A DNA stretch of 64,000 nucleotides from Paraphaeosphaeria minitans (GCA_015832175.1 WJXW01000008.1:2294001-2358000); one strand, 5' to 3'; counted from the first letter of the stretch, positions 11,961 to 24,699 are shown. Notes: generated by a model from the sequence alone, not told the origin. Translations and numbers: made by a program.

Positions 11961-13819
11961 CTAGAGAGCTACTAAAGAGAAGAATAAGGATTGTGCTTAA
12001 GTACTTCCTAATTAACTCTTAGACCCTTATACTAAAGCCGCTAAAGCTACTATAGCATTAGGAGGTTAAAGAGAGGGAGGAGTATAGTAATTCTAGCTTA
12101 GAAGTTAAAGATAGCCTTATTAGAACTAGAGGGGCAGAGTAGAAGAAAGAACTCTAATAGGCTATTATGCCACCTATATAGATAAGAGGTAATTTACTAA
12201 AGGTAGTTATTTTAAAGAGAGCGGAAGTATTAGATTTTAATATAAACTAAAATATATCTACTTTAGAGTCTAATGTTATATTAAACTAGCCTAATTCTTT
12301 CCTAATATAGAATTAGGAAAGCTAACTATAGGTAGTTAGTAAAAGAGAGGGAGGAAGGATAGTAGAAGTAAAGTACTTAATAGGATTTTAGAAAAATTAA
12401 CACAGGAGAATAAAGAAAATAGGTAGATAGTATAGGAAAAAAAAAACAGAGAACACCTAGTTGCTAGCTAAAGATATATTAGGGCACTAATTATTATCCT
12501 TCTTATTATTAATAGTAATATTATCTCTATAGTGGAAGCTAAACTAATAAGTATTTACAGTTTAGGGCTCTGTAGAGCTAGAGGCCCTAGTTACCTTAGA
12601 CTAAAGAAGAGATCTAGCACGATTTTTAGTAGCCTAGTTAATAGATCGCTAATAAGGCAAGAGAGAACTAGAATAAGAATACTAAAAATAAGTAGACTAA
12701 AAAGATAGCTAAGGCTAAAGAGAAGTATTCTCCCTAGTAGAAGAACCTAGGCGTATAGGTAATCTAGGACTAGGTAATCTATAATTAGAGCTAGAATAAG
12801 AACCCCCTTAAGCTAGAGGACTAAAACCCTAAAATAATAAAGCACTACTAGGAGGAGACTAAAAGAAATTTCTAGAAGACCTTTAGAAATAATCTTAAAG
12901 GGCTACTAAAGAAAGAGGACTATAGTTTATAGTAATAGTGTATTAGGGTTCTATAGGCTCCCTAGAAATAGAAGTATTAAGGACAGAAATAGCCTTAGAA
13001 GTGTAATTAGAAAGAGCCTAAGAGTAGGTTATACTAATAAGAAGAATATTACTAGCTAAAATAATATTATCTATAAAAGAACTAGTGCTAGGGTTAGCTA
13101 GCTTACCTAAAAGGAAAGAGATATTAGCTTAGGTAATAAGGAATTAGGACTAGAACTTATAATAAAAAAAGTAAGAGGTATAGTTACTATTTATCTAGTA
13201 CTTATTACACCCTCTATAGTTTAGCAGCTTACCTTTTAGGTAGGAAACGCTATATTTATTACTAAAATAGAGCTTACTCTTCCTATCTTTATTCTAGTAG
13301 TAGGTGTAGTAATAGTTAATTAAAGAAAAAGAAGGAAAATAAGAGGAGATAATAGTATACTAGATGCCTATATTAATGTTAGTATTATAGTATCTATACT
13401 TTAATAAAGCCTCCCTAGTGCTTAAGCTAAAGAACTTAGCAATAGTCTCTACTTTAGTATTACTAATATTAAAGTGCTAAATAGTAAGGTCTAAATAGCT
13501 ATTATTCTTGTAAACGCTAGTAGTGCGAAGAACAGGACCTAAGGCGACACCCTATATGCCTTGGCTATAGATAAAGTGAGCTAGTTTACGTAGAAGATTA
13601 TAGTTTATACACTAATTAGCTCTCACCCTTACTAGGAAGGTTACTAATAGAATACAAAAGGTTTTTAGAATAATATACGCCACTTAATAATATACTCCTT
13701 AGTAGACTTAGAAGGGTAGATAAAGAGGTTTACCTTTATATTACTAGTAGAGCCACGCTTATTTAGGTTATTACTACCCTTCCTACTACTAGCACTAGAA
13801 GTAACTATTCTACCTAGGG

Positions 13820-14131
13820 TGTCTATACAGTTTATTGTACAAACAGCACTAAGTAAAATAGGGGCCTACCTACCTCCAGGGACCTGCACAAGGACCCACT
13901 ACTTACGTTATCGCTAAGAGGCAGAGACTTTATAAGGCCCTACCTACCTATAAGGACCCACATAAGGACCCACTGCTTAGGTTAGCGCCAAGAGGTAGAG
14001 ACTTTATAAGGTCCTTAGTGCCCCTTTATATAATAGACTAGACGTAATTAATTAAAACTACTTCTTACCCTTTACACGATAGTATACTATTAACCCTTAA
14101 ATACTTAATTACAAATTAAGCTAAACCTACA
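13820..14131 (+). repeat. 5' LTR of C1, two internal 74-bp units
   Basis: Contains two copies of a roughly 74 bp unit (ending agagactttataagg) where the 3' LTR of the same element has one, giving 312 versus 238 bp. Termini TGTCTATACAG and CCTACA. Confidence 0.88.
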
Positions 14132-14459
14132 CTAATTAGTAGTTAATTCTAATTAACTATAAACTAGTAAGATTTAAAAACGGAGCGCCCTATAAGCTAA
14201 ATACATAGACTCTATATTATTACCTTTACTAGAGATTAAATTTTAGATTATACAATAAGCAGAAACAAAGCGCACACATCTATAAAGTGTCGCACAATCT
14301 AGTCTAAGCTATTCTATAGAAAAGAATAGAAATAGTAAACCCCTTTATAACCCTAAAAAACACGTCACATAATTAAACTAGCGACAACTAAACGTAAACA
14401 AGTCGCATAATTAAACCAGTAACAACTAAATATAGACACGTCGTATAACTAAGAAAGAC

Positions 14460-16200
14460 AATAACAATAACATAGCCTTAAAACTAGAAGACTTCCTAAA
14501 GAAACTACAACCTAAGAACATTACGTAACATTTAATACTACCTCCTTAGTAAAAAAATAAAGCAATATAGTTTTAATAAGTAGAGGAAGTAATAAACATT
14601 AAAGCTATTACCTTAAGAGGAGAGATCGCACGAAAGTACTAAATAGACAAAATAGATCTATATAGCCACCTACCCCCTTCTCTAAAACAGCTAAACACTT
14701 ATATAGTATATAAAATTGCGCAATATTACGTAAGCAGCCTTAAAGGTAAAAAGGTAATTTCTTCTTTTACTAAAGATTTTAATAACTAGAAAAAGAGAGA
14801 CTTTAATAAGATTAGTTATATAGTAAGAAGAGAGCTTATTACTTTTCTTATAAAAGAAGGCTTTATTGCTACTAATATTATAATAAAAAACACCTATACA
14901 AAGAAACTATTTAGACTATTATAGCTTAACTATAAGCTATAGACCCTTTGCACAATAACGCTATAACTATAACCTAAACTACTTTGCACAATCCTAATAA
15001 TGCAACCTACACTATTTATAGGTAATATATATATATATAGAGTATAGCTAGGGCCTATCCCTATATATGCGAGGACAGAGACACTATATATAGAGCCACA
15101 CTAGTAGTAGTAGCCTAAAAGCTAGACTACGTTTGCCTAACAAACTATATCATACAAAGAGGCTAGACACTCCTAGTCTCCTTAATAATTAGGAGGTTAT
15201 GCTTATATCTAGCTAGATAAGATTATCCTCTTTTAGAAAGCTTAAAGTAAAGAGAATAACTACACTAGTAGGCTATATAATATTCTAGTAAACAAGGTAA
15301 AAGTCTTTAAAGAACTATACTATAGGCTAGATATACTATAGAACTAGTATATAAACATCTTCTTAGGAATCCTTTTTAATCGTGCGAGCACCTACTATCT
15401 ATATAATATTAGACTAGAACTTCTATAGGATAAATTATACAATAGACTAAATAGGCACTTTAATACTAGTGTTAATTATAATTAATACTAGATAGACTAG
15501 ACCACTCTTACCTTTAAACACTATAAAAGGGATACTCTAGCTGCTATATTACATAAGGCCCTAGAAGTAATAATTAATAAGCTTACTTTAGCTTAAAGTG
15601 CTCTTAAATAAGGCTTTAGTAGTAAACTATAACTACACACTACTATTATATAAGCATGTTGTGGCTATCCTAACCTTAAATAAGCTATATTTAATCTAAA
15701 AAATATAGTAGAAGGCTTACTTAGTAACTTTTGTACATTACTCTAAGTTACTAAAAATAAAAAGAAGTTATAGTTCCTCTAAAATAATAAAGAGGTATAC
15801 TACACTAATTAATAATATAATAATCCTAATTATATAACAGGATCTAGCCCCTCTAGAGGCAGAATAACCTTTAAACTAAAAGAAAGGGGTAACTTTAGAA
15901 GTTTAAGCTCTTATATAAAGTAGAAATGCTTTATATACTATAAAGAAGGATGCTAGTCTACTAACTATCTACTAAGGGATACCTAGTAAGCTAGAAGGTA
16001 ATACATATTATTATACACTAACTTCTATAAACACAAACCCTCTACTATAAATATATAAGTATACATCTTTAACTTTAAAGGAGAGCTAGAGGATAAAAAC
16101 TATCACACAAAAGAGGGGGAAGATAAATAAAACTAATAGAGTAATAAAGAAGAAGTATAGAAGGCTACTTTATACCTTATATCTACTTTATACCTTACAT
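14460..16200 (+). pseudogene. C1 gag relic (copia-type)
   Basis: The reading frame corresponds to the better preserved C3 copy, which starts MALGLGDFLEE. Recognisable pieces are the LKQLNTYIV / VSSLKGK region and the knuckle region CFIYYKEGCXSTNYLLRD, typical of fungal copia gag. After the knuckle comes an acidic tail, then about 370 bp without a known domain before the 3' LTR. It is interrupted by many stops. Confidence 0.65.
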
Positions 16201-16567
16201 CTACTATATACCTTTATTATATAACTAGGAGCGATCCTTCTATACCTGCGTACTAAGACCTAGCACTAAGTATTATATTACTTAATACCCCACCTTCTAT
16301 TTGCGTATAGGACATATACCTAAAAAAACTCTTATTACGTAATGCGACTTTACTACTGTGCAAAGGAGTAGAGTAAAAACTAAGTAGGTTAGCTATTACT
16401 ACCTATTTGCATAAGAGTAGGTGTAAATAGGACCTCTACTATATAGTACTACTACACCTACCTTATAACCTGTTCTAATAGGGGAAGGCTAACTATATAG
16501 ATAGAAAAGGATAGGGAAAGGAAGCGTATAATAGATATAAGCTATTATATAAAAGAAAAGTTACTAG

Positions 16568-16805
16568 TATCTATATAGTTTATTATATAAACAGCACTAA
16601 GTAAAATAGGGGCCTACCTGCCTATAGGGACCCGCACAAGGACCTACTACTTAGGTTAGCGCTAAGAGGTAGAGACTTTATAAGGTCCTTAGTGCCCCTT
16701 TATACAATAGACTAGACGTAATTAATTAAACCTACTTCTTACCCTTTACACAATAGTATACTATTAACCCTTAAATGCTTAATTACAGATTAAGCCAAAC
16801 CTATA
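16568..16805 (+). repeat. 3' LTR of C1, one 74-bp unit
   Basis: A 238 bp LTR followed by the TSD TAGGG. It is the same length as the LTRs at 33,187-33,424, 38,069-38,306 and 47,612-47,849. Confidence 0.88.
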
Positions 16806-17223
16806 TAGGGTATAGTTAACTATAGCTATAACTGCAGTAGAGTTATTAAATAGGTATTAGAAGGACTAAAAGAAAGGGAGGAGAGTAAGAGTAAGGGTTA
16901 GGAGAAGCATAGAGTAGAAGAAATTCTAGGGTTATATACCTTAAAGATTAAGCGCAGGCTACCTAAGTGGCCTAGTAGAAGCGTTTATAAGAGGATATTA
17001 CTATAATATTACTATCTAACATGCTAAGAGGTCTGTAAACAACTTTAATTATAGGGATATAAGTAGTAGATAGGCGATAGATTAGTAGGTAGAATAATTA
17101 GGTAAGGGTGGCCAGCTAAGGATTAAGGAAATTATAGGTCTAGGAGGTAACTACTAATAAGGTGGTAAAAGGGTAGTAAGGTAGTAGGCTTAAGGAACTA
17201 AGCCTAGAAGAGAGGGAGGAAAA

Positions 17224-17457
17224 CATAGTGTAAAGGTTAGCCTATAATACAGAATTAGAGAAACATAGGGCTAATTAGCTATTATTTAAGATAGTTAATT
17301 AGGGAATAGACAAGAAGGGGAGCGCCAACTAGATAAAATATAAAGAGACGTAATAGAGAATTAGAGTAGTTAGATTTATATAATAGATTTTAGATAGGAT
17401 AACTTAACTTATTCTTTTATATTCCTTACTTAAGGCAAACGCACCTATAACACTATA
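17224..17457 (+). repeat. 3' LTR of B1
   Basis: A 234 bp block matching the 5' LTR. It is preceded by a purine tract (gagggaggaaaa) and followed by the TSD GTAT. Confidence 0.88.
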
Positions 17458-18574
17458 GTATATATTAGAGTTGTCTTTTAGATCTTTATATAATTGTAAG
17501 TTAAGTAAATTTAATTACTCACTTTATTCTAGTATAACGCGTTAGTAACTAAATAGCGTTGTAATAACTTCCTATTGCTTATTAGATTCTTAGTCCTTAA
17601 TAGTTAGTATATTTAACTTAGTTTAATAGACTTTGTTCTTTAATCTATAGTTTCTGGCTATATAGCCTAGTTTGCCATATATAAAGCATTTTATAGGTCT
17701 GAGTTATTAGTTATTAACTTCTATTGGAAACGCGTTTATTAGGCTACTTAGGGCCTATCCTTCCTCCTTTTCCTTTACCTATATAGTTAAACTAGATATC
17801 TTCTATTAGTTCGTATCTCTAGTAGTTCCTTAGTTATTACTTCCAGATAATTCTAGCAGAGTTTTTATAAACTATTTTTACTAGTTGTCTAAAGCTTATC
17901 GCCCTAGGGTTTTAGTAAAGCTCTTATTATAGTAAAAACTATTCTCTATTAATTATAATAGTTTCTTTATCTAGTTCTTTAAGGTTAGTAATTTGCGCAC
18001 TACTATGTAAGAGTTTCTTACATAGTTTCTATTTAAGTTCTTATTTATATATATCCTAAAGAGATTTATTATCCTAGTTAAGTTGCATAGTGTATTTGCG
18101 AAACTTAGCTATATACTTAGCTACTAATCGCTTCTAAGTTATAGTCTAAATCTTTACTTTTATAATAGAGTTCTTATTAGTAATCCTAAAGAGTTGTTTA
18201 AGGCATTTCTTAAAGTTATTATAATTCTTAATAATATTAACTACATTAGCGTGCTCGTTTACGTAATTGTCGTTATTATTATTATGGTTCATTCCTAGGT
18301 ACTTTTTAAGGTAGGGATAGATCTATAATCCTATATCTCCTTTTATGTATATTACTACTAAGATAACCTTTTTTTTATCTTTAAGGGATTTATTTAAGTA
18401 AAAGAAGTAGAGGTCTAACTAGAGAATCTAGATATTAGTTCAAAAAATACTTGCTAAAGTAAAGATTAGGTTTATGGGCCTTACTACTATCCTTTATAGG
18501 AGTAATCTTAGTAGTACCTAAAGCTGTAGAAGAGGTAGGAGTTTGTAAAGTACTTATATTAAGGGTGTTTAAGA

Positions 18575-18986
18575 TATTCAATCTAAGAGGGTAGCTAGTT
18601 CTAAAGGATTAAGGTTAGTTCTTAGGCAGGAGTACTTACAAAAGGTAGAAGGTCTTATTAATATATTAATATCTTAAGGAAGTGTAATAAGTTAATAATT
18701 TAGTCTGCTAGAATCTAAACAATAGATTAATAAACAGATTAAACACAAGTATAGAGAGCCTATCCTTACGTTCCTATATACTTTAAGTAATTAGTAGACT
18801 AATCGCTCTAATTAAACTAATTAGGCACTAATTAGTCGCTTAGTATATTAAGTACTTAGTCTAATTAGTTATCTTGGCGCTCTAATTACACTAATTAGGT
18901 TACGTAACCTTTTATGCTGTGCCACTTAAATAATAAATGTAGATATATATAAAGATTCTAGGAGGCCTAGCCTTTAGATCTTAACA
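18575..18986 (-). repeat. 5' LTR of A2 (412 bp, U3 type I)
   Basis: Reverse complement of the 5,365-5,775 LTR, ending in cttaaca on the plus strand. D-family pol sequence begins directly after it. Confidence 0.88.
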
Positions 18987-21900
18987 ACTAGGCTGTACTT
19001 AAATATTAATAAGTGCGAGTTCTTAGTAAAGCGTGTATAATACCTAGGTATAGTGCTATTAATAAAGGGGCTTAAGATAGACCCCGCGAAGGTCTAAGTA
19101 GTTATAGACTAGGCCTTACTATAGTTAGTAAAGGACATTTAATTATTTATTAGTTTTACTAACTTCTATTAACAATTTATTTATTACTTTTTATAGATAG
19201 CTCGCCTACTGCTTAAGCTTACGTATAATGCCACTAGAAGGGTAGAGCTAACTAACGCGGCCTATTAGGCCTTTATATAGTTATAGTAAGCATTTGTTAA
19301 CGCTCCTATACTGGTACACTTTAATCTAGACGCCTATATAATTATTAAGATAGACCTGTTAGACTAGGTAGTCGTCAGAATCCTATTATAATACGTAAGT
19401 AATAGGACTAAAGAAGTCCTTTAACTAATCGCGTTCTTTTTAATAAAGATAAAGCCAGCGGAGCTTAACTACCCTATCTATAATAAAGAGTTAATAGCGA
19501 TTATATAGGCGTTTAAGGAATAGAGGCCAGAACTAGCAAGGACTACTAACCTAGTAGAGCTGTTTTCTAATTATAAGGCGTTAGAGTGCTTTATAACAAT
19601 AAAACAGCTTAACCACTAATAAGCGTAATAGGTAGAATTCCTATTAGAGTTTAACTTTGTAATATAATATCGCCCTAGTAAGTAAAGCACTAAACCTAAC
19701 ACGCTAACTTAATAATTAAATAACCTACTAGCTAGATTAGATAATAAATATATCTAGTAGTAGTATTAGACTCTGCTCCTCCTAGAAATATTTAAGATAA
19801 ACGCCTATTCTAGTTATAATAAAAGATTGTAACACGCAATTTACCTCGCCTAGATTATTATAAACTTTATAGAACCAAACGTGTAAGGCTTATCCTAAAT
19901 AGTATACGCACTTAGTAAGGAGCTACTTATCTCTAATAGTTCGAATAAGAACGCTTCGTCTTAGGATAGTCCTAAGATTATTAAATATAACCTAATAGGC
20001 TAGCTGTGTACGTATAGTCTATATAATAAAATAATTCTAGCTATTGTAGAAGCAATTAAGTTAGGAGCACAACGTCTACTATACTACGTATACTATATAA
20101 TAGAGTTATAGTTAGAGTTGCAAAGCTGCACTATTAAAAATAACCTAGTATACGTTAATAATACAGTCTTTATGCCATATAATAACGCCTTAAGGACCTA
20201 GATTATCGCTCTTTATTATAATAGCCGTATTAGCGGCTATAGCAGAAAGTATAAAACCTACTATAAACTATCTAGAAACTTCTACTAGCTAGGGTGTACT
20301 AATAGTGTTAGCTAGTATTAAGAACTACCTAACGTACGCGTAAGCTAAGTTAAAGCGTAAAAGAAAATATAGGCTACTATATCCTTTACCCATCCTAGAT
20401 ACCTATTAGAACAGTATATTAATTAACCTTATTACGCCGCTTTTTAAGTCTCACGTTAATAGGCGCAACTACTAATATATTATAATTATTATTAATTAGT
20501 TATCTAAGAAGAAGAAATTTGTCCTACTAATAGCGCTAGACGTAGAGACGTATGTATAGGCCTTTATTAAGTATATATAGAGGGAGGAGGGCTACCTTAT
20601 TAAGGTAATTACTAATTATAGCATATAGTTTACGTTTATATTTTAGCGGTGCCTCTACTAGCATATTAGCACAATGCTAAAGCTGTTAACAGCTTTCTAA
20701 CCTAAAGTAGACAGTTAGATAGAAATTGTAAAATAAGCTCTAAAAGCTTACCTACGCTGCTACATTAATTATAAGTAAGATAATTAGGTGGAGTTTTTAT
20801 TAATTATAGAATTTAAGACAAATAGTAGTCGCAGCTCTACTACTAGTATTAGCCTATTCAAAGCTATAAAGGGCTACCTACTACGTTCTAGTATAGAGTT
20901 CCTAGAAGACTTACTAAAAGGATAGAATAACGCGTGTAACGTATCTATAGTTAATAAGCTAGTCTTAAGGATTATAAATATTAAAGTTAACACGTATCTA
21001 TTAATTAAATAGGGCTAAGCTAAAATAAAAAAAGTATACTAATAAGTAACACATACCTACGCCTATTTCACGTAAAGGTAACTAGGTTATACTAGACATA
21101 CGTAACGTCTATACGTAATATAGTAAAGGCCTATTAAATAAGAATATTAGCCTATTTAAGGTTATTAACACCTACTCTAGTAACTTAACAGCTAATAGAT
21201 CTAGTAAGGCGTTTAAGCTAGGCTTTAAGGACTATAAGATACTTAAAGCTATTTACCTATAGTTTTACTTATAGCTATTACACCTATAGAATATAGACCC
21301 TTTTATTAGACAAAGACCTACGTCCTAAGAACTAGTAGATATAGAAGAGGGGCTCCTAGTGTATCGCATTAAGGTAATTATTAATTATAAGGTTAATTAT
21401 TACGCTATTAACCTAGACACTAGCACTAAAAGACTATTAAAATTCTTAATTAAGTAGAAAGATTTTAACAACGCTATATAGGAAGCATATGTTAACGTAA
21501 TAGGTTATTAAGAGCACCTCTTAGAGTATTATTAACACTACCCTAATGCGCCCTAGTAATCTAGTATAGCGTTTCTTAAGCAATATAATAAGGCGATAGC
21601 GATTGCGTAGATCCTAATAATAGATATTTATATAACTAGAGGTTAAAGCTAAACGTTAGCACTAGTTAATTAAATTATAATTAAAACTAGCTAGCGTAGT
21701 AAACAGCGCTATACTTACCTGCTATTACGTATAAGTAAGCTAATAGAATAGTCCTATTAGTAAGCGTCGCGTAGAGTAGCTCTAAAGTATGCTGCCTAGT
21801 TACCTTACTACGTTACTACTAATATAGTAACCTATAAGATATATACGCAGAAAGTAAATAGCTAGAATAATTATTTAAAGCTTCTAAGACAAAGCTTTTA

Positions 21901-22120
21901 GAAGGGGAGGATAGTATTATAGAGCTAGACGTAAGCCTAGAGCGATTAAATAAAGTTTTTACTTATTAGGCTAACTTTAGCGCACTAGTTCTATATTAGA
22001 CTTACGCCCTTACGCGCTAGATCTCTACGCGTCTATAACTAAGTATCTAGCTCCCTAACTATAGTTTTTGTTTAATATAATTAATTAACAATAAGCCTCT
22101 ATGCCACCTATAACACCTAC
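18987..22120 (+). mobile_element. D: Ty3/gypsy pol fragment (RT end, RNase H, IN, chromodomain-like)
   Basis: It starts inside RT immediately after the A2 LTR: NINKCEFLVKRVXYLGIVL, then KGLKIDPAKV, then RNase H with YNKELIAII. The integrase follows: YYKLSRNFYXLGCTNSV (about 20,260-20,310), YPLPIPRYLLEQY, and VLLIALDVETY near 20,520. A chromodomain-like end is at about 21,430-21,600. No LTR is visible. The left part was displaced by A2 and the right part is cut at 22,120 by B2 (TSD CTAC). It is distinct from families A and B in its pol motifs. Confidence 0.8.
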
Positions 22121-22354
22121 TATAGTGTTGTAGGTGCGTTTGCCTTAAGTAAGGAATATAAAAGAATGAGTTAAGTTCTCCTATCTAAAATCTATTATAC
22201 AAATCCAACTACTCTAATTCCCTATTACGTCTCTTTATATTTTATCTAGTTGGCGCTCCCCTTCTTGTCTATTCCCTAATTAACTATCTTAAATAATAGC
22301 TAATTAGCCCAATATTTCTCTAATTCTGTATTATAGGCTAACCTTTATACTATG
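22121..22354 (-). repeat. 3' LTR of B2
   Basis: Reverse complement of the B1 LTRs. The outer end reads tatagtg (from TGTGGTG) and abuts the TSD CTAC. Confidence 0.88.
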
Positions 22355-24690
22355 TTTTCCTTCCTCTTTTCTAGGCTTAGTCCCTTAAGCCTACTACCTT
22401 ACTACCCTTTTACCACCTTATTAGTAGTTACCTCCTAGACCTATAATTTCCTTAATCCTTAGCTAGCCACCCTTACCTAATTATTCTACCTACTAATCTA
22501 TCGCCTATCTACTACTTATATCCCTATAATTAAAGTTGTTTATTAACTTTTTTACATATTAGGCAGCAACGCAGTGTTAGCCTAATTCTAGGCCTATAAT
22601 TTCACCTTAGCCTCTAGCTAACTAACTATGCCTAATCATTCTACCTACTAACCTATCACCTATTTACTACTTATGTCCCTATAATTAAAGTCGTTTATAG
22701 ACCTCTTAGCATATTAGATAGTAATATTATAGTAATATTCTCTTATAAACGCTTCTACTAAGCCGCTTAGGTGGCCTACGCTTAATTTTTAGAGTATATA
22801 ACTTTAGGATTTCTTCCGCTCTATCCTTCTCCTAACCTTTACTCCTACTCTCCTCCCTCTCTTTTAGTCCTTCTAATACCTATTTGATAACTCTACTATA
22901 GTTATAACTATAGTTAACTATACCCTAAGTAGAATAGCCGCTTCTAGTGCTAGTGGTAGGAAGGGTAGTAATAACCTAAATAAGCGTGGCCCTACTAGTA
23001 ATATAAAGGTAGACCTCTTTATCTACCCTTTTAAGTTTACTAAGAAGTACATTATTAAGTAGCGTATATTGTCCTAAAAACCTTTTATATCCTATTACTA
23101 ACTTTCCTAGTTAGGGCAAGGGCTAATTAGCGTATAAACTATAATTTTCTACGTAAACTAGCTTACTTTATCTATAGCCTAGGCATATAGGGTGTTACTC
23201 TAGGTCCTATTCTTCGCACTACTAGCGTCTATAAGAATAATAGCTATTTAGACCTTACTGTTTAGCACTTTAATATTAGTAATACTAAAGTAGAGACTAT
23301 TGTTAGGTTCTTTAGCTTAGGCACTAGGGAGGCTCTATTAAAGCGTAGATACTATAATACTAATATTAATATAGGCATCTAGTATACTACTACCTCTTCT
23401 TGTTTTCCTTTTTCTTCTCTAATTAACTATTACTACACCTACTACTAGAATAAGAGTAGGAGGAGTAAGCTCTATTTTAGTGGCAAATATAGTGTTTCCT
23501 ATCTAGAAGGTAAGCTACTAAACTAAAGAGAGTGTAATAAGTGCTAAATAAATAGTAACTATACTTCTTACTTTTTTTATTATAAGTTCTAGTTCTAATT
23601 CCCTATTACTTAAGCTAATATCTCTTTTCTTTTAGGTAAGCTAGCTAACCCTAGCACTAGTTCCTTTATAGATAATATTATTTTCGCTACTAATATTCTT
23701 CCTATTAGTATAACCTACTTTTAGGCTCTTTCTAGTTGCACTTCTAAGGCTATTTCTACCCTTAATACTCCTATTCCTAGGGAGCCTATAGAACTCTAAT
23801 ACACTATTACTATAAACTATAGTCCTTTTTCTTTAGTAGCCCTTTAAGATTATTTCTAAAGGTCTTCTAGAAATTTCTTTTAGTCTCCTCCTAGTAGTGC
23901 TTTATTATTTTAGGGTTTTAGTCCTCTAGCTTAAGGGGGTTCGTATTCTAGCTCTAATTATAGATTACCTAGTCCTAGATTACCTATACGCCTAGATTCT
24001 TCTACTAGGGAGAATACTTCTCTTTAGCCTTAGCTATCTTTTTAGTCTACTTATTTTTAGTATTCTTATTCTAGTTCTCTCTTGCCTTATTAGCGATCTA
24101 TTAACTAGGCTACCTAAAATTGTACTAGATCTCTTCTTTAGTCTAAGGTAACTAGGGCCTCTAGCTCTATAGAGCCCTAAACCCTAAATACTTATTAGTC
24201 TAGCCGCCACTATAGAGATAATGTTACTATTAATAATAAGAAAGATAATAATTAGTGCCCTAATATGTTTTTAGCTAGTAACTAGGTGTTTTTTATTTTT
24301 TTTTTCTTTCTTTCTTCCCTCTCTTTTCCTAACTACCTACAGTTAGCTTTCCTAATTCTGTATTAGAAAAGAATTAGGCTAGTTTAATATAATATTAGAC
24401 TCTAAGGTAGATATATCTTAGTCTATATTAAAATCTAATACTTCTACTCTCTTTAAAATAACTATCTTTAGTAAATTACCTCTTATCTATATAGGTGGCA
24501 TAATAGCCTATAAGAGTTTCTTCTTTTACTCTACCCCTTTAGTTCTTATAAGGCTATCCTTAACTTCTAAGCTAGAATTACTATGCTCCTCCCTCTCTAT
24601 AACCTCTTAATAGCGTAGTAGTTTTGGCAGCTTTAGTAGTAGGGTCTAAGAGTTAATTAGTAGGTTCTTAGGCACAATCCTTATCCTTTC
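22355..24690 (-). other. Accessory 3' region of B2, no recognised domain
   Basis: About 2.3 kb lies between the end of pol and the 3' LTR. It is also present in B1 (about 11,970-13,814 plus 16,811-17,223), so it is a stable part of the family. Minus-strand reading gives coding-like runs with few stops, but I cannot assign a domain. It includes a local duplication: two similar roughly 150 bp blocks around 22,430-22,560 and 22,580-22,720. Confidence 0.55.
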
Positions 24691-24699
24691 TTTTAGTAC

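Larger units (their letters stand above)
13820..16805 (+). mobile_element. C1: gag-only LTR retroelement, complete, TSD TAGGG
   Basis: A 2,986 bp element with LTRs at 13,820-14,131 (312 bp) and 16,568-16,805 (238 bp) and an exact 5-bp duplication TAGGG at 13,815-13,819 and 16,806-16,810. Joining the flanks restores B sequence as seen in B2 near 22,930. The interior encodes only a gag-type protein with a zinc-knuckle motif of the Ty1/copia kind (C-F-x-x-x-K-E-G-C-x-S-T-N, about 15,928-15,970). No protease, integrase, RT or RNase H is visible in either strand. It presumably depended on an autonomous partner for reverse transcription. Confidence 0.88.
9202..17457 (+). mobile_element. B1: pol-deleted B retrotransposon containing C1
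   Basis: It is bounded by 234 bp LTRs at 9,202-9,435 and 17,224-17,457 and flanked by the 4-bp TSD GTAT. The interior holds a leader with tandem repeats, a gag relic (about 10,060-11,960) and a long 3' region. Aligned with the complete B2, about 3.8 kb of pol is missing at a junction near 11,970: sequence matching B2 28,521-28,540 is followed directly by sequence matching B2 24,686 and below. The C1 element is inserted in the 3' region. Without C1, B1 is about 5.3 kb, against 9.6 kb for B2. It is a non-autonomous derivative. Confidence 0.88.
7560..18986 (-). mobile_element. A2: minus-strand A chromovirus, split by B1
   Basis: From 7,560 to 9,201 the reverse complement reads RT, protease and late gag. 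It resumes at 17,458 with gag (zinc knuckle about 17,665-17,695), the leader, and a 5' LTR at 18,575-18,986. The gap is the B1 element. A 4-bp duplication GTAT at 9,198-9,201 and 17,458-17,461 marks the B1 insertion. The integrase, chromodomain and 3' LTR of A2 were displaced leftwards by A0 and lie off the window. A2 is itself inserted into D, which starts at 18,987. Confidence 0.88.

Noticed and set aside
9202..17457. TG...CA boundaries placed at TGTAAAGG and ATAACA for family B LTRs
   Set aside because: With those boundaries both insertions would share identical flanks (tgtag / ctata), which is implausible. Extending to TGTAGTG...CACTAYA gives clean, different 4-bp TSDs.
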